In this document: positions 48,560 through 59,982 of the stretch, piece after piece
How positions within the stretch are numbered: the stretch's first letter is position 1
How the letters are laid out: every line of letters starts with the position of its first letter
NCBI GenBank assembly: GCA_023078685.1
Contig: JALGAS010000004.1
Span: 2,852,001-2,916,000 of the forward strand
Direction: 5' to 3'
DNA length: 64,000 nt
DNA from: Neopestalotiopsis rosae
Lineage: Eukaryota > Ascomycota > Sordariomycetes > Amphisphaeriales > Sporocadaceae
Made by a program: the position numbers and the translations under genes
Notes under the pieces: generated by a model
What the model saw: only the letters and a program-made list of their open reading frames with translations
Told to the model about the DNA's origin: nothing
Database searches by the model: none

Positions 48560-48565
48560 CCTCGG
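48560..48565 (+). promoter_or_regulatory. CCTCGG, candidate FarA/FarB fatty-acid response element
   Basis: The second CCTCGG lies 192 bases upstream of the acyl-CoA oxidase start codon, the right distance for an activator site. The match to a beta-oxidation gene makes it more credible than the distal copy. Confidence 0.45.
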
Positions 48566-48734
48566 CTCCCTTCGAAAGGGTCCCAAGGTCCGACCGAGAG
48601 AAGACACAATACCCGGCGCGAGGGACAGGAATAAAATCATTTGTTTGTTCTGCTCAACTGGCTTTGACTTACTCTGTCACATTTTCACAGATTGTAGTAG
48701 TAAACTTGCCAGTCAAGCAACATACACATCACAT

Positions 48735-48754
48735 CACACACACACACACACACA
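48735..48754 (+). repeat. (CA)10 microsatellite in the acyl-CoA oxidase 5' leader
   Basis: Ten CA units end two bases before the start codon. The repeat is part of the reason for rejecting the longer frame that opens at 48505. Confidence 0.9.
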
Positions 48755-48756
48755 AG

Positions 48757-50856
48757 ATGCCTCCGAATCCGGACTGGGTAAAGAAGCTGACGCCGGCCGA
48801 GCCGCAAGGCGCGAGCCTGCTGGCCGCCGAGCGCGCCTCCAGCAACATCAATGTCGACCAGCTGGCCGACTACATGTTCACAAAGCAGACGCTGGCCATG
48901 CGGGAGCGCATCCTGAACATCCTCTCCAACGATGCCGTCTTTGACAAGTCGCAAAACTACTTCCAGGGCCGCGAGGATCGCATCAAGGCCTCGCTGGCAA
49001 AGGGAAAGCGCCTGCAGCAGCTGTCGGTCCAGCACAAGTGGACGCAGGAGGAATACCAGTGCGCCAATGACCTCTTGAGCGAGCCTACTCCCTACGGCCT
49101 CCATGCCACCATGTTCCTCGTGACCCTGCGCGAGCAGGGCACGCCTCAGCAGCACGAGCTCTTCCTCAAGAAGGCCGAGAACTACGAAATTGTTGGCTGC
49201 TACGCCCAGACCGAGCTGGGACACGGTTCCAACGTCAGAGGCCTCGAGACAACGGCCACCTGGAACCAACAAGACAAGACTTTTACCATTCACTCGCCAC
49301 ACCTCACATCATCCAAGTGGTGGATCGGCTCCCTTGGCAAGACTGCCAACCACGCAGTTGTCATGGCTCAGCTCATGATTGACGGCAGAAACTATGGCCC
49401 GCACCCCTTTGTGGTCCAGATCAGAGACCTCAAGACCCACGAGCCGCTGGAGAATGTCCACGTCGGCGACATTGGCCCCAAGTTTGGCTACAACACCATG
49501 GACAATGGTTTCCTCCTGCTCAACCAGGTCAAGGTGCCGCACGTCAACATGCTGGCCCGGTTCTCCCACGTGGACCCCGAGACCGGCAAATACAAGCGGC
49601 CCTCCAACCCCAACCTGGTCTATGGCACCCTGACCTTTATCCGCAGCAGCATTGTGCTCCAGTCGGGCGCCACCCTCGCCCGTGGTGTCACCATTGCCAC
49701 GAGATACTGCGCCGTCCGCCGCCAGTTCCAAGACCTCGACGCCAAGGGCTCCGACGTCGGCGAGAACCCCGTCCTCAACTACACCATGGTGCAGGTCCGC
49801 CTGCTGCCGCTCCTCGCCGCCACGTACGCCCTGCACTTTACCGGTCGCAACATGATCCAAATGTACCAAGAGAACCAGAAGCGCATGGCGGCCGGCCGTG
49901 ATGCCGCCAAGCTCAGCGATGCGAACCGCCGGCCCGGTCCCGAAGAGCTGAACCCGGGCACCGACCTGCTGGCCGACCTGCACGCCACCTCTTGCGCCCT
50001 CAAGGCCTACGGCAGTACCGTTGCCGGTGAGGGTCTCGAGGTGTGCCGTCGCGCTTGCGGTGGTCATGGCTACAGCTCCTTCTCCGGCATCGGCACCTGG
50101 TACGCCGATTACTTGCCCACCCTGACATGGGAGGGAGACAACTACATGCTCACCCAGCAGGTGTGCCGATACCTGCTCAAGTCGGGCAGGTCGGTGCTGT
50201 CGGGCAAGGCTGGTGACAACGACACGACGCGCATCCTCAAGGCGTACCTGGCTCGCCGAGACGTGGGTGCCTCGTTTGACGTGCTGGCGTCAGACACGGA
50301 GCTGGTCGAGGCCTTTGGCTGGCGCGTGGCCCACCTGACCTTTGAGGCGCTGGCGCGCCGCGACGAGGAGAAGCGCCCCTGGAACAGCCTGCTGGTCGAC
50401 TTCCACCGCCTCAGCACGGCGCACGCCCAGTACATGGTGGTCAAGTCGTTCCACGACGCCCTGGTGCACGACGAGGCGACCAAGAGCTCGCTGGACCGCC
50501 AGACCATCACCATCCTGCACAGCCTGTTCCGCCTGTTCGCGCTGCACACGCTCGAGCGCGAGGCGTCCGAGTTCTTCTCGAGCGCCGCCGTCACGGTGCG
50601 CCAGATCACCCTGGCCCGCAAGGCCGTCATGAAGCTCCTCGAGGAGATCCGCCCCCACGCCGTCCGCCTCGTCGACGCCTGGAAGTTCTCCGACTGGCAG
50701 CTCGACTCGTCCCTGGGCCGCTACGACGGCAACGTCTACCAGGACATGTTTTACCGCGCCAGCGAGCTCAACCCCCTCAATAAGGTCGTCTTTGACCCTT
50801 ACCCCAACAGCAGCGTCCTCTTCAAGAAGGACGAGAGGGTAAAGAGCAAACTATAG
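48757..50856 (+). CDS. peroxisomal acyl-CoA oxidase
   Basis: Intronless, 699 residues, the usual length for the family. It catalyses the first, FAD-dependent step of peroxisomal beta-oxidation, making trans-2-enoyl-CoA and hydrogen peroxide. Visible motifs are the FAD/substrate segment CYAQTELGHGSNVRGLETT, SSKWWIGSLGKTANHAVV, ACGGHGYSSFSGIGTWYAD, and TWEGDN with the catalytic glutamate near residue 459. The C-terminus is KSKL, a canonical PTS1 signal (SKL). I chose the ATG at 48757 because the upstream frame consists of leader and CA repeat and the family N-terminus starts here (PDWVKKLTPAEPQG). The coding sequence is strongly GC-biased in third positions, consistent with high expression. The promoter has CCTCGG sites. 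Confidence 0.96.
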   Translation: MPPNPDWVKKLTPAEPQGASLLAAERASSNINVDQLADYMFTKQTLAMRERILNILSNDAVFDKSQNYFQGREDRIKASLAKGKRLQQLSVQHKWTQEEYQCANDLLSEPTPYGLHATMFLVTLREQGTPQQHELFLKKAENYEIVGCYAQTELGHGSNVRGLETTATWNQQDKTFTIHSPHLTSSKWWIGSLGKTANHAVVMAQLMIDGRNYGPHPFVVQIRDLKTHEPLENVHVGDIGPKFGYNTMDNGFLLLNQVKVPHVNMLARFSHVDPETGKYKRPSNPNLVYGTLTFIRSSIVLQSGATLARGVTIATRYCAVRRQFQDLDAKGSDVGENPVLNYTMVQVRLLPLLAATYALHFTGRNMIQMYQENQKRMAAGRDAAKLSDANRRPGPEELNPGTDLLADLHATSCALKAYGSTVAGEGLEVCRRACGGHGYSSFSGIGTWYADYLPTLTWEGDNYMLTQQVCRYLLKSGRSVLSGKAGDNDTTRILKAYLARRDVGASFDVLASDTELVEAFGWRVAHLTFEALARRDEEKRPWNSLLVDFHRLSTAHAQYMVVKSFHDALVHDEATKSSLDRQTITILHSLFRLFALHTLEREASEFFSSAAVTVRQITLARKAVMKLLEEIRPHAVRLVDAWKFSDWQLDSSLGRYDGNVYQDMFYRASELNPLNKVVFDPYPNSSVLFKKDERVKSKL

Positions 50857-51909
50857 AAGAGAAACGGTTTTTATAGACAGAGAAAAAAAGAAACTGAGAC
50901 AGGGACACGACATGACTTTTTAGAGAATCATTTTAGAGCCAGTTTGATCATTGTATAATTTTACAGCTAAAGACGAATCTTTTTAGAAATGAACTCCAAT
51001 TTTTTTTTTAGATATAGTATCATTATATGACTTTGATCTCTATATCCCTTTCATTTACACTGGGTGCATGGTCTCCTAGTATCTGAATAAACTCCAGTCG
51101 AATGAATGCGTAGGTTTCAGTATCTGCGGATATCAAGTCTACCCAGAACGAAATTATTCCTCGTCACTTGAACCTGTGTCATATCTTGAGACTTGCCTTT
51201 CACTGGTCTTCGGAGACACGGCTTGAGCTATACGGGTGATACACTCGATACCACCATGTTCAATAATCAATACGTGGTGGGCATAGTTCACCACACCAGG
51301 TTCAACTGCAGCTTCAGTGTTGTCCTTCAAGACATAATAGGCCTCGGTACACACTTGTTAGACCTCGGTGGGCTAGCAGTGCCGCACTATTGTATGCACG
51401 AGTACGGTACATGTAGACGGTACTTGGCATATTTGGCTCATGTATGACATGTTTGATGCGGATGGGATGGCAGCAATTCGCCCCTTTCCATGTTCCCCAG
51501 GCCGAGTGGCCAATCCAATAGTAGCATGTCTAACGAGGGCAATTCAGCAGCTAGACAGATGGAGGGGAAGTCATCTCGAATTTGCTCTAGATATTCCAGG
51601 TCACGGCAGTCGAAGTAGGCATGTCGCCAAGGATTGGCAAAGGGTCCAAGTATCAAAGCTGCAATATTAAAAATCGAGCGTGAAATGCATCCGTGTTCTC
51701 ATGCTACATGCCAAAGACTCGTGACTTGATTCGCATTTTTGTTTTACGACTTGTCGCTGAGCCTCACTTCAGAGGAAAATCAGGTGACCCAAACCATTGA
51801 CTCCGAATGCAGCCGTCCTCAGATACCAGACCATTTTCTGTTTCGTCTAGGGTATCCGCAGATCCATGTGTTGATGACCATGACATGACATTTGTTCGTG
51901 ATCTACCCT
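50857..51909. other. intergenic between convergent genes
   Basis: 3' ends of acyl-CoA oxidase and eL19. There is an AT-rich patch with a T run near 51000-51010. No gene. Confidence 0.6.
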
Positions 51910-53048
51910 TTACTTCTCCTCCTCAGCACCACCCATCAGAGCTTCCCGCTTGGCGACAACTCTCTCCTGCTTGCGCTCACGGGCAGCCTTGGTCTTGGCA
52001 CGCTTGGCGTCCATCTCCTCCTTCAGGGCACGCTCACGGGCCTTCTCAGCCTTGGCACGGTGGATCTGTAAGCAGAGCAGGTTAGCAGGTAAATTCCTTC
52101 GTCAAAGTTCCCGGTGAATGATTATGAGATATCGCAAAACTCTGATGAACACATCGAGTATCGTGAAACCACAAATTCCCAGGTAATGCCGCCAAGAAAG
52201 GGGAGGGGTGACGTACGTGCTCAACGAGAGCTCTCTTGTGCTTGAAGGCGTTACCCTTGCTGGAGTGGTACAGCTCGTGGTAGAGGTGCTTGTCGATCTT
52301 GCCGGAGGCACGGTACTTGACGAGGAGACGGCGGAGGACACGGAGACGGCGCATCCAGAGGACCTGCTCGGGCATACGAGCATCGGCGGTACCCTTGCGC
52401 TTACCGAAGCCACGGTGGCGACCGTCACGGCGGGCGAGGTTGAGCTCACGAGCACGGGATCTCGAGTGCATGGTAACGGGCTTCTGGATGATCAAGCCAT
52501 CCTTGACGAGCTTGCGGATGGTCTGGCGAGAGTTGGCGTTGGAGATCTCAGAGACCTCGTTGGGGTCCAGCCAGATCTTGTTCTTGCCGCAGCCAATGAC
52601 CGAGGCGGCCAGGCGCTTCTGAGTTCTCAAGTTGACCCTGTAGAAATGGAAGATCAGCCAACATGTTCATGACTTGTGGTGATGCTGCGTGGCCGCAGAG
52701 ATGATTGGTCATCCAACATGGTAGAGGTGACGATCATGAAGAAAAAGACGTGTATCGGATAATTGACGGAAGATCATCTATTCGAATCGTTCGTGATGCC
52801 ATGCTATCGCTGATGGATTTGTTCTTGTTGATCGTGGTGCTGAATTATCGATGACGAGTCTCCAAGCAGAAAAAATTCGGGTCGATTTTTTGTGGTTGCC
52901 GCACGTCCGACGGTCATTTTCGCTCCAACTTCTGGTCCATCTCTTGATCCATCTCCAAGTCGCGCAATTGACAGCAAATAGATGATCGCCAAAATATCGA
53001 TGTCGTCGTCTTCAAGGGGATGCAGAATATAAGGGCAAATACTCACAT
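51910..53048 (-). CDS. rpl19: 60S ribosomal protein eL19
   Basis: Three exons: 53048-53047 (only the A and T of the start codon), 52637-52217 and 52065-51910, giving 192 residues. Splicing gives [14 protein letters not shown], the expected eL19 N-terminus, then [33 protein letters not shown] and [12 protein letters not shown]. The terminal exon encodes the long basic helix ([26 protein letters not shown]...EEEK). It is a component of the large ribosomal subunit, assembled in the nucleolus. Intron 1 is 409 bases and splits the start codon; intron 2 is 151 bases. Both are longer than most introns in this window. Yeast eL19 is about the same length (189 residues). Confidence 0.95.
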
Positions 53049-53959
53049 CTTGACTCGAGTTTCCTGCTGTGATGATGGTCGGTTAGTATCGTCGCTGGAG
53101 GCGAAGGGTTAAAACAGAGGATTGCAAAAAAACCGAGAGGGGCTCGAAATTGGTGAAGGCGCCTGGAGAACCCGTGACCGCCAGCGTTTGGGGAATTTGG
53201 CAGCTTCGCACTTGCAGACAGCAAAGATTTGTGGACTCTAAGCCCGATTAGGCGAGCTAACCCTTGGGCGAGGGCTTTGCGGTGCACAGACCACCTGATG
53301 CTTCTGGACCTCGGGAAACTCCAAATTATTATTTTCAATCGATAACATAGACAGATTTGGGTGGTCAGTAAACATGTCATGCATGCAGTGACCAGATAAA
53401 TAATTGCAAGTTACGCAAACTGGATCATAGAGTCGCGTCAAGTCTTATACTGACAGCTTTGAGAGTTGACAGAATGTCGCTATTCGGCATGACTCAGCTG
53501 TATTCTCTAAACGAGTCTTGAACACCACAAACTGTGATTTGGTGTATCGTGCCTAGAGTGGTGGAAGATTGCGTCCCCATGTCGCCTTTATGTTCTCTAC
53601 ATCCCTGTTGCAAGTATAGTCTCTTGCCGAGAACACTTAATGTGCGAGAGACCGCCATTATTTGTGCAGGTATTTTTCCCTACAAGATTGGAAGATACAA
53701 CAAGAGCGAGTTCACTCGGCACCACAAGGGCAATTCAGCAAAATACAACTGCATGGTCCGTTCATTTTCACACGGACACTAAATCATATAGACAAGAACT
53801 ACATATGCCCATGAATAAGATCGGCACTGAAAGAGATGCGAAAGCAAGAATATGCGTATTATCTAATCAGGGAATCGCTCGCTAGGATATTGGCTCATAT
53901 CTAGAAATTGTTGAAATCTAGCGCTATAAATTCACATCTAACCCAGTAGATCATGTCTT
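53049..53959. other. intergenic, eL19 upstream region
   Basis: Should hold the eL19 promoter and transcription start and the permease 3' end. No gene or repeat seen. Confidence 0.55.
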
Positions 53960-55776
53960 CTAGTCCCAGATCCAGCTGACGAAACGGATGGGGCCAGTAT
54001 TCTTCTCCTCAGGCTCATCGGGATACTGGTCCGCCTGTTCGATTGCATCGTCGAGCGGTATGCTCTTGAGTGGCACAATCTTGGTTTTCTTGGTGAATTT
54101 CCAAATGAGATAGGCGAATAGCACCAGAGGGATATCACTAGAACGTCAGATTAGCAGGTGATCAGGTCAAAGCACTCGGAGACGGTTACTCACAGATAAG
54201 ATGACACAAAGGTGGCAGAATCCCATTGCCCGTCACAGAAAACGGTGAAACCAGCAGTGAACAAGATGAGGATGCACATGAACAGCGCGACAGCAGAGCT
54301 GTAGAAAGTCCATGAGTTGTTCCAGGGCAACCTGTCGGCACTGATTCCTTGCTTGCTGAGCGCCATCTTGAGCCTCAGGTGGTTCAGCAGGATACATGAC
54401 CAACTAATAAGCACACCAGCAGCTGTCAAATCGACGAGCCACCAGAACACAGTGTATGCGCTGTTGCTCATGCTCATGAAGCTCAAGGGCATGAAGCATA
54501 CAAACAGACCAACGCACATGTACGGAACTCCCCAGGAGGTAGTACGCAGGAAGATCTTGGGAGCTTGGCCCTTGAGAGCGAGACCGTAAAGCACACGAGT
54601 TCCAGTCAAAAGACTCTGGTTTTGAGCAGACCAGGCAGAGGTGATCACCACAGCATTGACAAGCGACGGGATAGCCTTGATGCCAGCGGCGGAGGCGGCA
54701 ATGACGAACGGACTCTGAGCTGCGGTTCCAGACTCATCGCCCAACCGCTCATCGTTGCTGGCAACCAGCATGCCGACAATCAGCACGGCCAAGATGTAAA
54801 AGATCACGATACGGGCAAAGACGCGCTTGCAGGCCTTGGGAATCGCACGCTTCGGATTCCTGGCCTCGGCGGCGGCCATGGCCAGCGATTCCACGCCGGC
54901 GAAAGAGAAGACGGCGCCAGTCATGACACTCCAGAAGCCCAAGAACTTGCCCCAGTCGCCGCTGGCAATCGGCAGCAATTCCACAAATGGGCCCGGATCC
55001 TTCCAATATCTGAAACCGATCCGCTCCGTGCCCGGAACACCTCCCAGATTGATGACAAGACCAAGGATGATGAGGAAAATCACCAGCAAGATCTTGATGA
55101 TCGCAAAAATGAACTCGATTTCACCAAAGATTCTGATAAAGGAGAATCCGATGGCAGCTGTGAGGACCATGAAAATGACGATCCACACAGCGGGGCTGAT
55201 ATCTGGCCACCAATACTCAAACAAGACGACAATGGCGGTGATTTCGGCAGGAATAGACAGGATGTTGCCGTACACCAGGTTCCAACCAATGGCGAAACCG
55301 AGAGCCGGGTCAACCAGGAACTCGGCGTGGCGGACAAAGGAACCAGTGACGGGGAGCAGAGCGGCAACCTCCCCGAGGGCAAACTGCACGGCGCACACGA
55401 CGAGGCCGACCATGGCGTAGCCAAGCAGCGCGCCGAGAGGACCAGCCGTTGCCACGGCGCTGCCGAGACCGAGAAAGAGACCCGTGCCGATGGCACCTGC
55501 AATGCCGAGCATGGACAAGTGGCGCTGCTGAAGGCCGCGTTTGAGGTCGCGGTTCTCCTCGGCGGTCACGAGATCACCATCGTGGTCATCGGCGCCGAGT
55601 TTGTAGCTGGCAGAGGCGACGCCGGTCTCGGGGTCGACCGTGCCGTACTGGCTTACGATCTGGTCTTTAGGATCCTGAGAAGAAGCCATGGTGTTGTTGC
55701 TGTTGCTGGCGGCAGCAGGGAGGAGTGGCTGTCTTGACTGGTCGACGTGGATGTCGTCGTCGTCGACTCCAGACAT
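53960..55776 (-). CDS. amino-acid permease, YAT family (GAP-like)
   Basis: Two exons, 55776-54194 and 54137-53960, with a 56-base intron, give 586 residues with about 12 hydrophobic segments. The family signature is near the first helix: HLSMLGIAGAIGTGLFLGLG, then LLGYAMVGLVV and GEVAALLPVTGSF. Later ESLAMAAAEARNPKRAIPKA and the VITSAWSAQNQSLLTGTRVLYGLA block are standard for yeast-type amino-acid transporters. The last exon supplies a membrane segment (IPLVLFAYLIWKFTKK) and a cytosolic tail ending SWIWD. The first ATG, MSGVDDDD at 55776, lies 48 bases downstream of a TATA box, which argues against a longer N-terminus. It is expected at the plasma membrane as a proton-coupled importer; the substrate is unknown. 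Confidence 0.93.
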
Positions 55777-57840
55777 ACTGGAGAAGGGGGCCCTGCGGGA
55801 CGCGGTGCTGACCACACACAAACCTTATATAGCTAGCTATGTATCACGAACCGCGGTCAACAAAAATTGGGTGCGGCGATATCCGGGAGTCGCACGACTA
55901 GAAATGGCTACGCTACCGCGACATGGTCAGATATGTGCTAGGTTATGGTACGCAAGCTGACGAGGATTCCGTAATGAGATTTGATGGCGGCGGCCGGCAA
56001 CGCTCTGGACTGCTTATCGCAACTGAGGGTCGCGATGTCGTGATTCGGGGGGCTTGCGCATGGGCAAATGGGCTGGCGTGGGGCCGATTGCACAACCCGT
56101 GCACAAACTCGGCTGGCGGCATAAGGTTATGCGGCCCAGGGGCCCTCGCTCGACACCGATTTCAACAATCCCCCGAATTATTGGACGGCGGCAATCTTGC
56201 AGTGGATATTTAGGCATTTTAGTGCCGGAGGTAGGGTTCATATTCAGCTTCGCGCTCTTTGCTATCGTACACTCGGAATATCCGCTTTGCAACCCTCTAC
56301 CCATGGCCTCTTTTCATTCAAATGCGGCAATTCGCAGGAAGCATCTCCTATATGCAAGTATGTACTGCTGAATCCCGGCATCGTGAAGGTTTCTGCGAAC
56401 ACGACACCTCCTCAATTGTACATGGTACAGGTGACAGCTCACTGTTTCATCGCTGCTGACACACCACCCACCACGAAACTCCTCCATACTGAGTTTTCAA
56501 GAGAATAGGAGAGCAGAAATGCGTTGATCTTCCTCGCTTAGTAGCTGTTCATGACAGCATTGCACACTTGTACCTACTAGCAATCATTCGGTGACATTCA
56601 CAAGGCGTAGTTCGTGCATTCGGTGTCTGCCATTAGGTGGCTTGCCTCAATGGATGCATCCAACGGGTGAAAGCTTGCAGGAGTGACGTTTCGGTCATTT
56701 GAAAGGTTGACTCTAATCATCCGTTACCACCTGCCTCAATTCCAGTTTCTTGATATATATCGTTCATGTTCTTCCAGCAATATACTTGGTGTCCAAAAGA
56801 GTTCGAGGCAATATAAATTTGTATTTTCTTTGAAGTCATTCTCAACTGGACAACAATGCTAATGCTGATAGGTTTGGAAAGCGAGTAGAGACTTGGGGGA
56901 AAGCGTACCATGACTTTCATGAAGTCGATGTGACCTGATTGTTTGGTATTCATCGAAGAATTAGGTTTTCCGATATATCCACAACCTGATTTAGTACCTC
57001 CGGGCTTTTGCCAGCACCATTCCAAATCGCTACATAGTGGAAAGACAAACGCTGTAAATAGCGTTTGGGAGGCTTGGAGCATGTCAAGTCGCAAAAACAT
57101 ATGGTCAAATTCACAGCCAACAGCTTGCTCCACCCGTACATCAATGCGCCATGGGCAGCGAGACTGGATGCTGCTTGTCAATGGGACCGAGCAAAAACCA
57201 GTTCTCGAAAGTACACAATACCTCTATTGCGAGACGAATTCCCAGGCAGCATGCAAGCCAGTGTAGTCCCAAGTATATCTAAAAAGAGGGTTTCATTCAT
57301 TAAGCAACCTCATATATGACAGCTGTCTTGGCTAGTAGTTCGAGCATTTTGGTTCCAAGGCTACATTACAATCATTGTGATTGTAAACCTTATAACTTAC
57401 TACTCATGCATATTACCCAATGAATCCATCACGACGGGCGTCTGACTTGAGTAACAATTTTATAGAAATCTGCAGCTTGGGGCGTTACATTGCCTTTATG
57501 TTGCAGTGTCTCTTTGATGTCCCTAGGCATCAATTTAAGTAGCGACGCGTAATGTTTATATGTGCATAGGTAAATATCTAAACAGGTAAATTGATGCAGG
57601 TATCACAGCTGCGCGCCTGCTCGAATTCGCATAAATATTATCTCGCTTATTGCCTGACCGTGTGAGTGTAGCTGTGACAAGCCAAGGCTTTGAGCTTGAA
57701 GCGCCAACAGCGATACTATTTAAGAGTGGCTTCACTCTTATAATGCGCGTTACCCATAGTACATTTCAGTTCAAAGATTGATCTCTTGAAACAACATTTA
57801 CGGTGTACATATACAGGAAAGAGATATGCATTCACGATAA
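55777..57840. other. intergenic, 2.1 kb
   Basis: Upstream region of the permease and of the zinc-module gene, which are divergent. Short frames on both strands (for example 56717-57181 minus) have no motif. No repeats noted. Confidence 0.5.
55824..55831 (-). promoter_or_regulatory. TATA box of the permease gene
   Basis: TATATAAG on the minus strand, 48 bases upstream of the ATG at 55776, so the leader would be very short. It supports the chosen start codon. Confidence 0.5.
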
Positions 57841-59982
57841 ATGGATGGGGAGGTGAATTTGGAAGTAACCATGGCGACAGAGGCTAAACATTTTCACAAT
57901 TCCATACGTGACATCACCTTGTCAGAGAAGCGCTCCCCTTGTATGATCCCACAATTTCTCGTAAGTCCGTCCAAATATCAACATGGAAACTTTGATCAGT
58001 ATTTCATCTATGGTTCTTGTACAGTGCGATCATGTTGCGCTGTAGTTGCAACCGCGTTAGGGCTGATCGTCAGGGATTCTCGAGGAAGTGACCGCCTCGA
58101 AGATTGCCCTTACCTACGACATTGTTTTGAACCAAACAGTACTTTTGTTGACCTCGAGGACAAACGCCTCAGGCTGGATTCTACATCTCCATCTCTTTCC
58201 AAGTGCATCCATAAGCAATACGATTTTGGAACCAGCAGACTTGCCTTATCCGTTACGTCAATCTCAGTCACAATATCAAGTTCATTCGACTACACATCAT
58301 GAGGAGGATTGATTCGAAGGTAGTACAGCGATACAGATCATTCGTCACAGGCGTCGAGACGGATGTGGAGGAAATCTTCTTTTTCAAGGGATACGAAGCC
58401 GACTTAGAAAATGAAGCAGCGAAGTTGGATACTTATGTGGATATTGGTAGATTCCCCATGCCTACCCTGTGCTTTGGCTAAGAGCCTTTCCTTCTTTTTC
58501 ACTTCTGCTTGGTCCTAATATTGACGTTACCCAAAAGTATTCAAAAATCGGTGCAAAGAAATTGCCACAAAGTGCGTGGCAGAAGAAGGACGCATGGCAG
58601 GAGAAGATTCACGCGCTCGAGTGTGGAACGTCCTCGAGTTTCTTATGGGCCCTCGCATACAAAACGTTGTTGGGTTCAAGCCTGTCGCCTTGGTAGAACT
58701 CAATGAAATAATCCTAAATGTGTTAGACGGTGAGACCGCCTCTCTGCGTTCCCTCGCCCCGGTTTCTGACATTACACCAGACGACTACACCAATCCGATA
58801 GAGTGTCCGCCATTTTTCTCGAACGTCAACGACCTTTTAATCCCACTGTGGGCACAATCATACGACCCTGATCTCGATGACGAAGAAATGGGAAGATATT
58901 GTACAAGTCAATATCCCCTTTCAGTAGCCCTGGAGTTCTTTCGCAAGTCGCAAAGTCAATATAGCGTGTGCCATACTCTCTTTTCCGTCATTCACTCGTG
59001 GCTTTGTTACTACGAATTGCCGCGAAAGTATGAGGTTATTGACTGGAGCGATGGTACGCGGAAGCTCATAGTCTTGGCAGAGCAATTACTTGTGAATGGG
59101 GACCAGTGGGAAGCATATTTGGCTCTGACCGTCTTGAAAGAGCTGGCACCCGATAAATACGAAGATAAGGAATTTGCATTCCTACCTCCACTCATTCCCT
59201 CAGTTCTCCCTCCAAAAAGGTCTAGAGAAGAGATGTGGCTCATACTCTTTCCTATGAAGCCGGAAGATCTTCCAAGTCCTGAATCCAGAGAGCCCGAACA
59301 GTCTGTCCATTCGACACATGACTATCCGAATGATCCAGATGCTGGTTATTCCGAAATGAGAAAATTTCTGAAGTGGCTGGACCAAGATGAAGATGAAGAG
59401 ATGGTCGTTGAATCGCCCAGCCCCCCGAAAGATGTGCCCGAATCTTCTGGAGTGACAGAATCGCCGGAAGATCTGGATCACGAAAAAACTAGCATCGCAG
59501 ATTCACCACGGTCGCCGGAGGAGTCTCAGGATCTTGAAATGGACCTTGACACACCTAGATCATCAGAGGAACCGCTTACGTCGAGTTCTGCTTCGAGGCC
59601 ACAATCTCAATCCCCACCGAGAGGACGCCGATATCGATTACCTTGCGCAATTTGTTATGATGTGCTACCGTCGAACGAAAAACCCCTCCGCAGCCTCAGT
59701 GGTCGATTGCTGTGCGCAGAGTGTCACGAGCACAGACAAAAGGTGCATTGCTCATCTTGCAACAAGATCTACCCGGTCACCCCGTCCTCTGTAGTCGCCG
59801 ACGATGGGTTGCCAGTGTGTCCCGCTTGTTGGAGAAAGGAGTTCCCTTTGAAACCTGCGTGGGCGACATCCAATGCCCTCCCACAGGCAAGTAGTCCTGT
59901 CGTACAAGAGACCCCAGACGAATCAACCTCGGCGTTTGCAGCCGAAATATTAAAATACCTAAACAATGAAACAAGCACTTAG
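57841..59982 (+). CDS. unrecognised protein with tandem C-x2-C zinc modules
   Basis: Four exons, 57841-58018, 58074-58138, 58239-58446 and 58538-59982, with introns of 55, 100 and 91 bases, give 631 residues. An in-frame stop lies directly before the ATG. Splices restore natural sequence, for example QYFIYGSWILEEVTASKIALTYD and KLDTYVDIVFKNRCKEIATKC. Residues 1-370 look globular and mostly helical with no fold I recognise. About 370-510 is acidic, S/P-rich and disordered. The C-terminus holds CAIC (520), CAEC (543), CSSC (555) and CPAC (578). The spacing is C-x2-C-x19-C-x2-C-x8-C-x2-C-x19-C-x2-C, that is, two similar zinc-ribbon-like units or one cross-braced RING/LIM-like fold. Exon 1's donor (GTACAG) is weak, so the first exon is the least certain part. 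Function unknown; a protein- or nucleic-acid-binding role is only a guess. Confidence 0.7.

Larger units (their letters stand above)
47349..48756. other. acyl-CoA oxidase upstream region, 1.4 kb
   Basis: No gene seen. It holds the 3' end of the secreted-protein gene and the acyl-CoA oxidase promoter with CCTCGG elements. Just before the start codon lies a (CA)10 run at 48735-48754. Confidence 0.55.

Noticed and set aside
48505..48756. N-terminal extension of 84 codons on acyl-CoA oxidase
   Set aside because: It reads through leader and a CA repeat, has no family similarity, and the family N-terminus begins at the ATG at 48757.
52638..53046. C/D-box snoRNA inside eL19 intron 1
   Set aside because: A CTGA and a GATGA-like element occur, but the C box has mismatches and there is no terminal stem.
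54565..55737. 390-codon plus-strand frame opposite the permease
   Set aside because: Antisense shadow of the permease exon; hydrophilic, biased, no motif.
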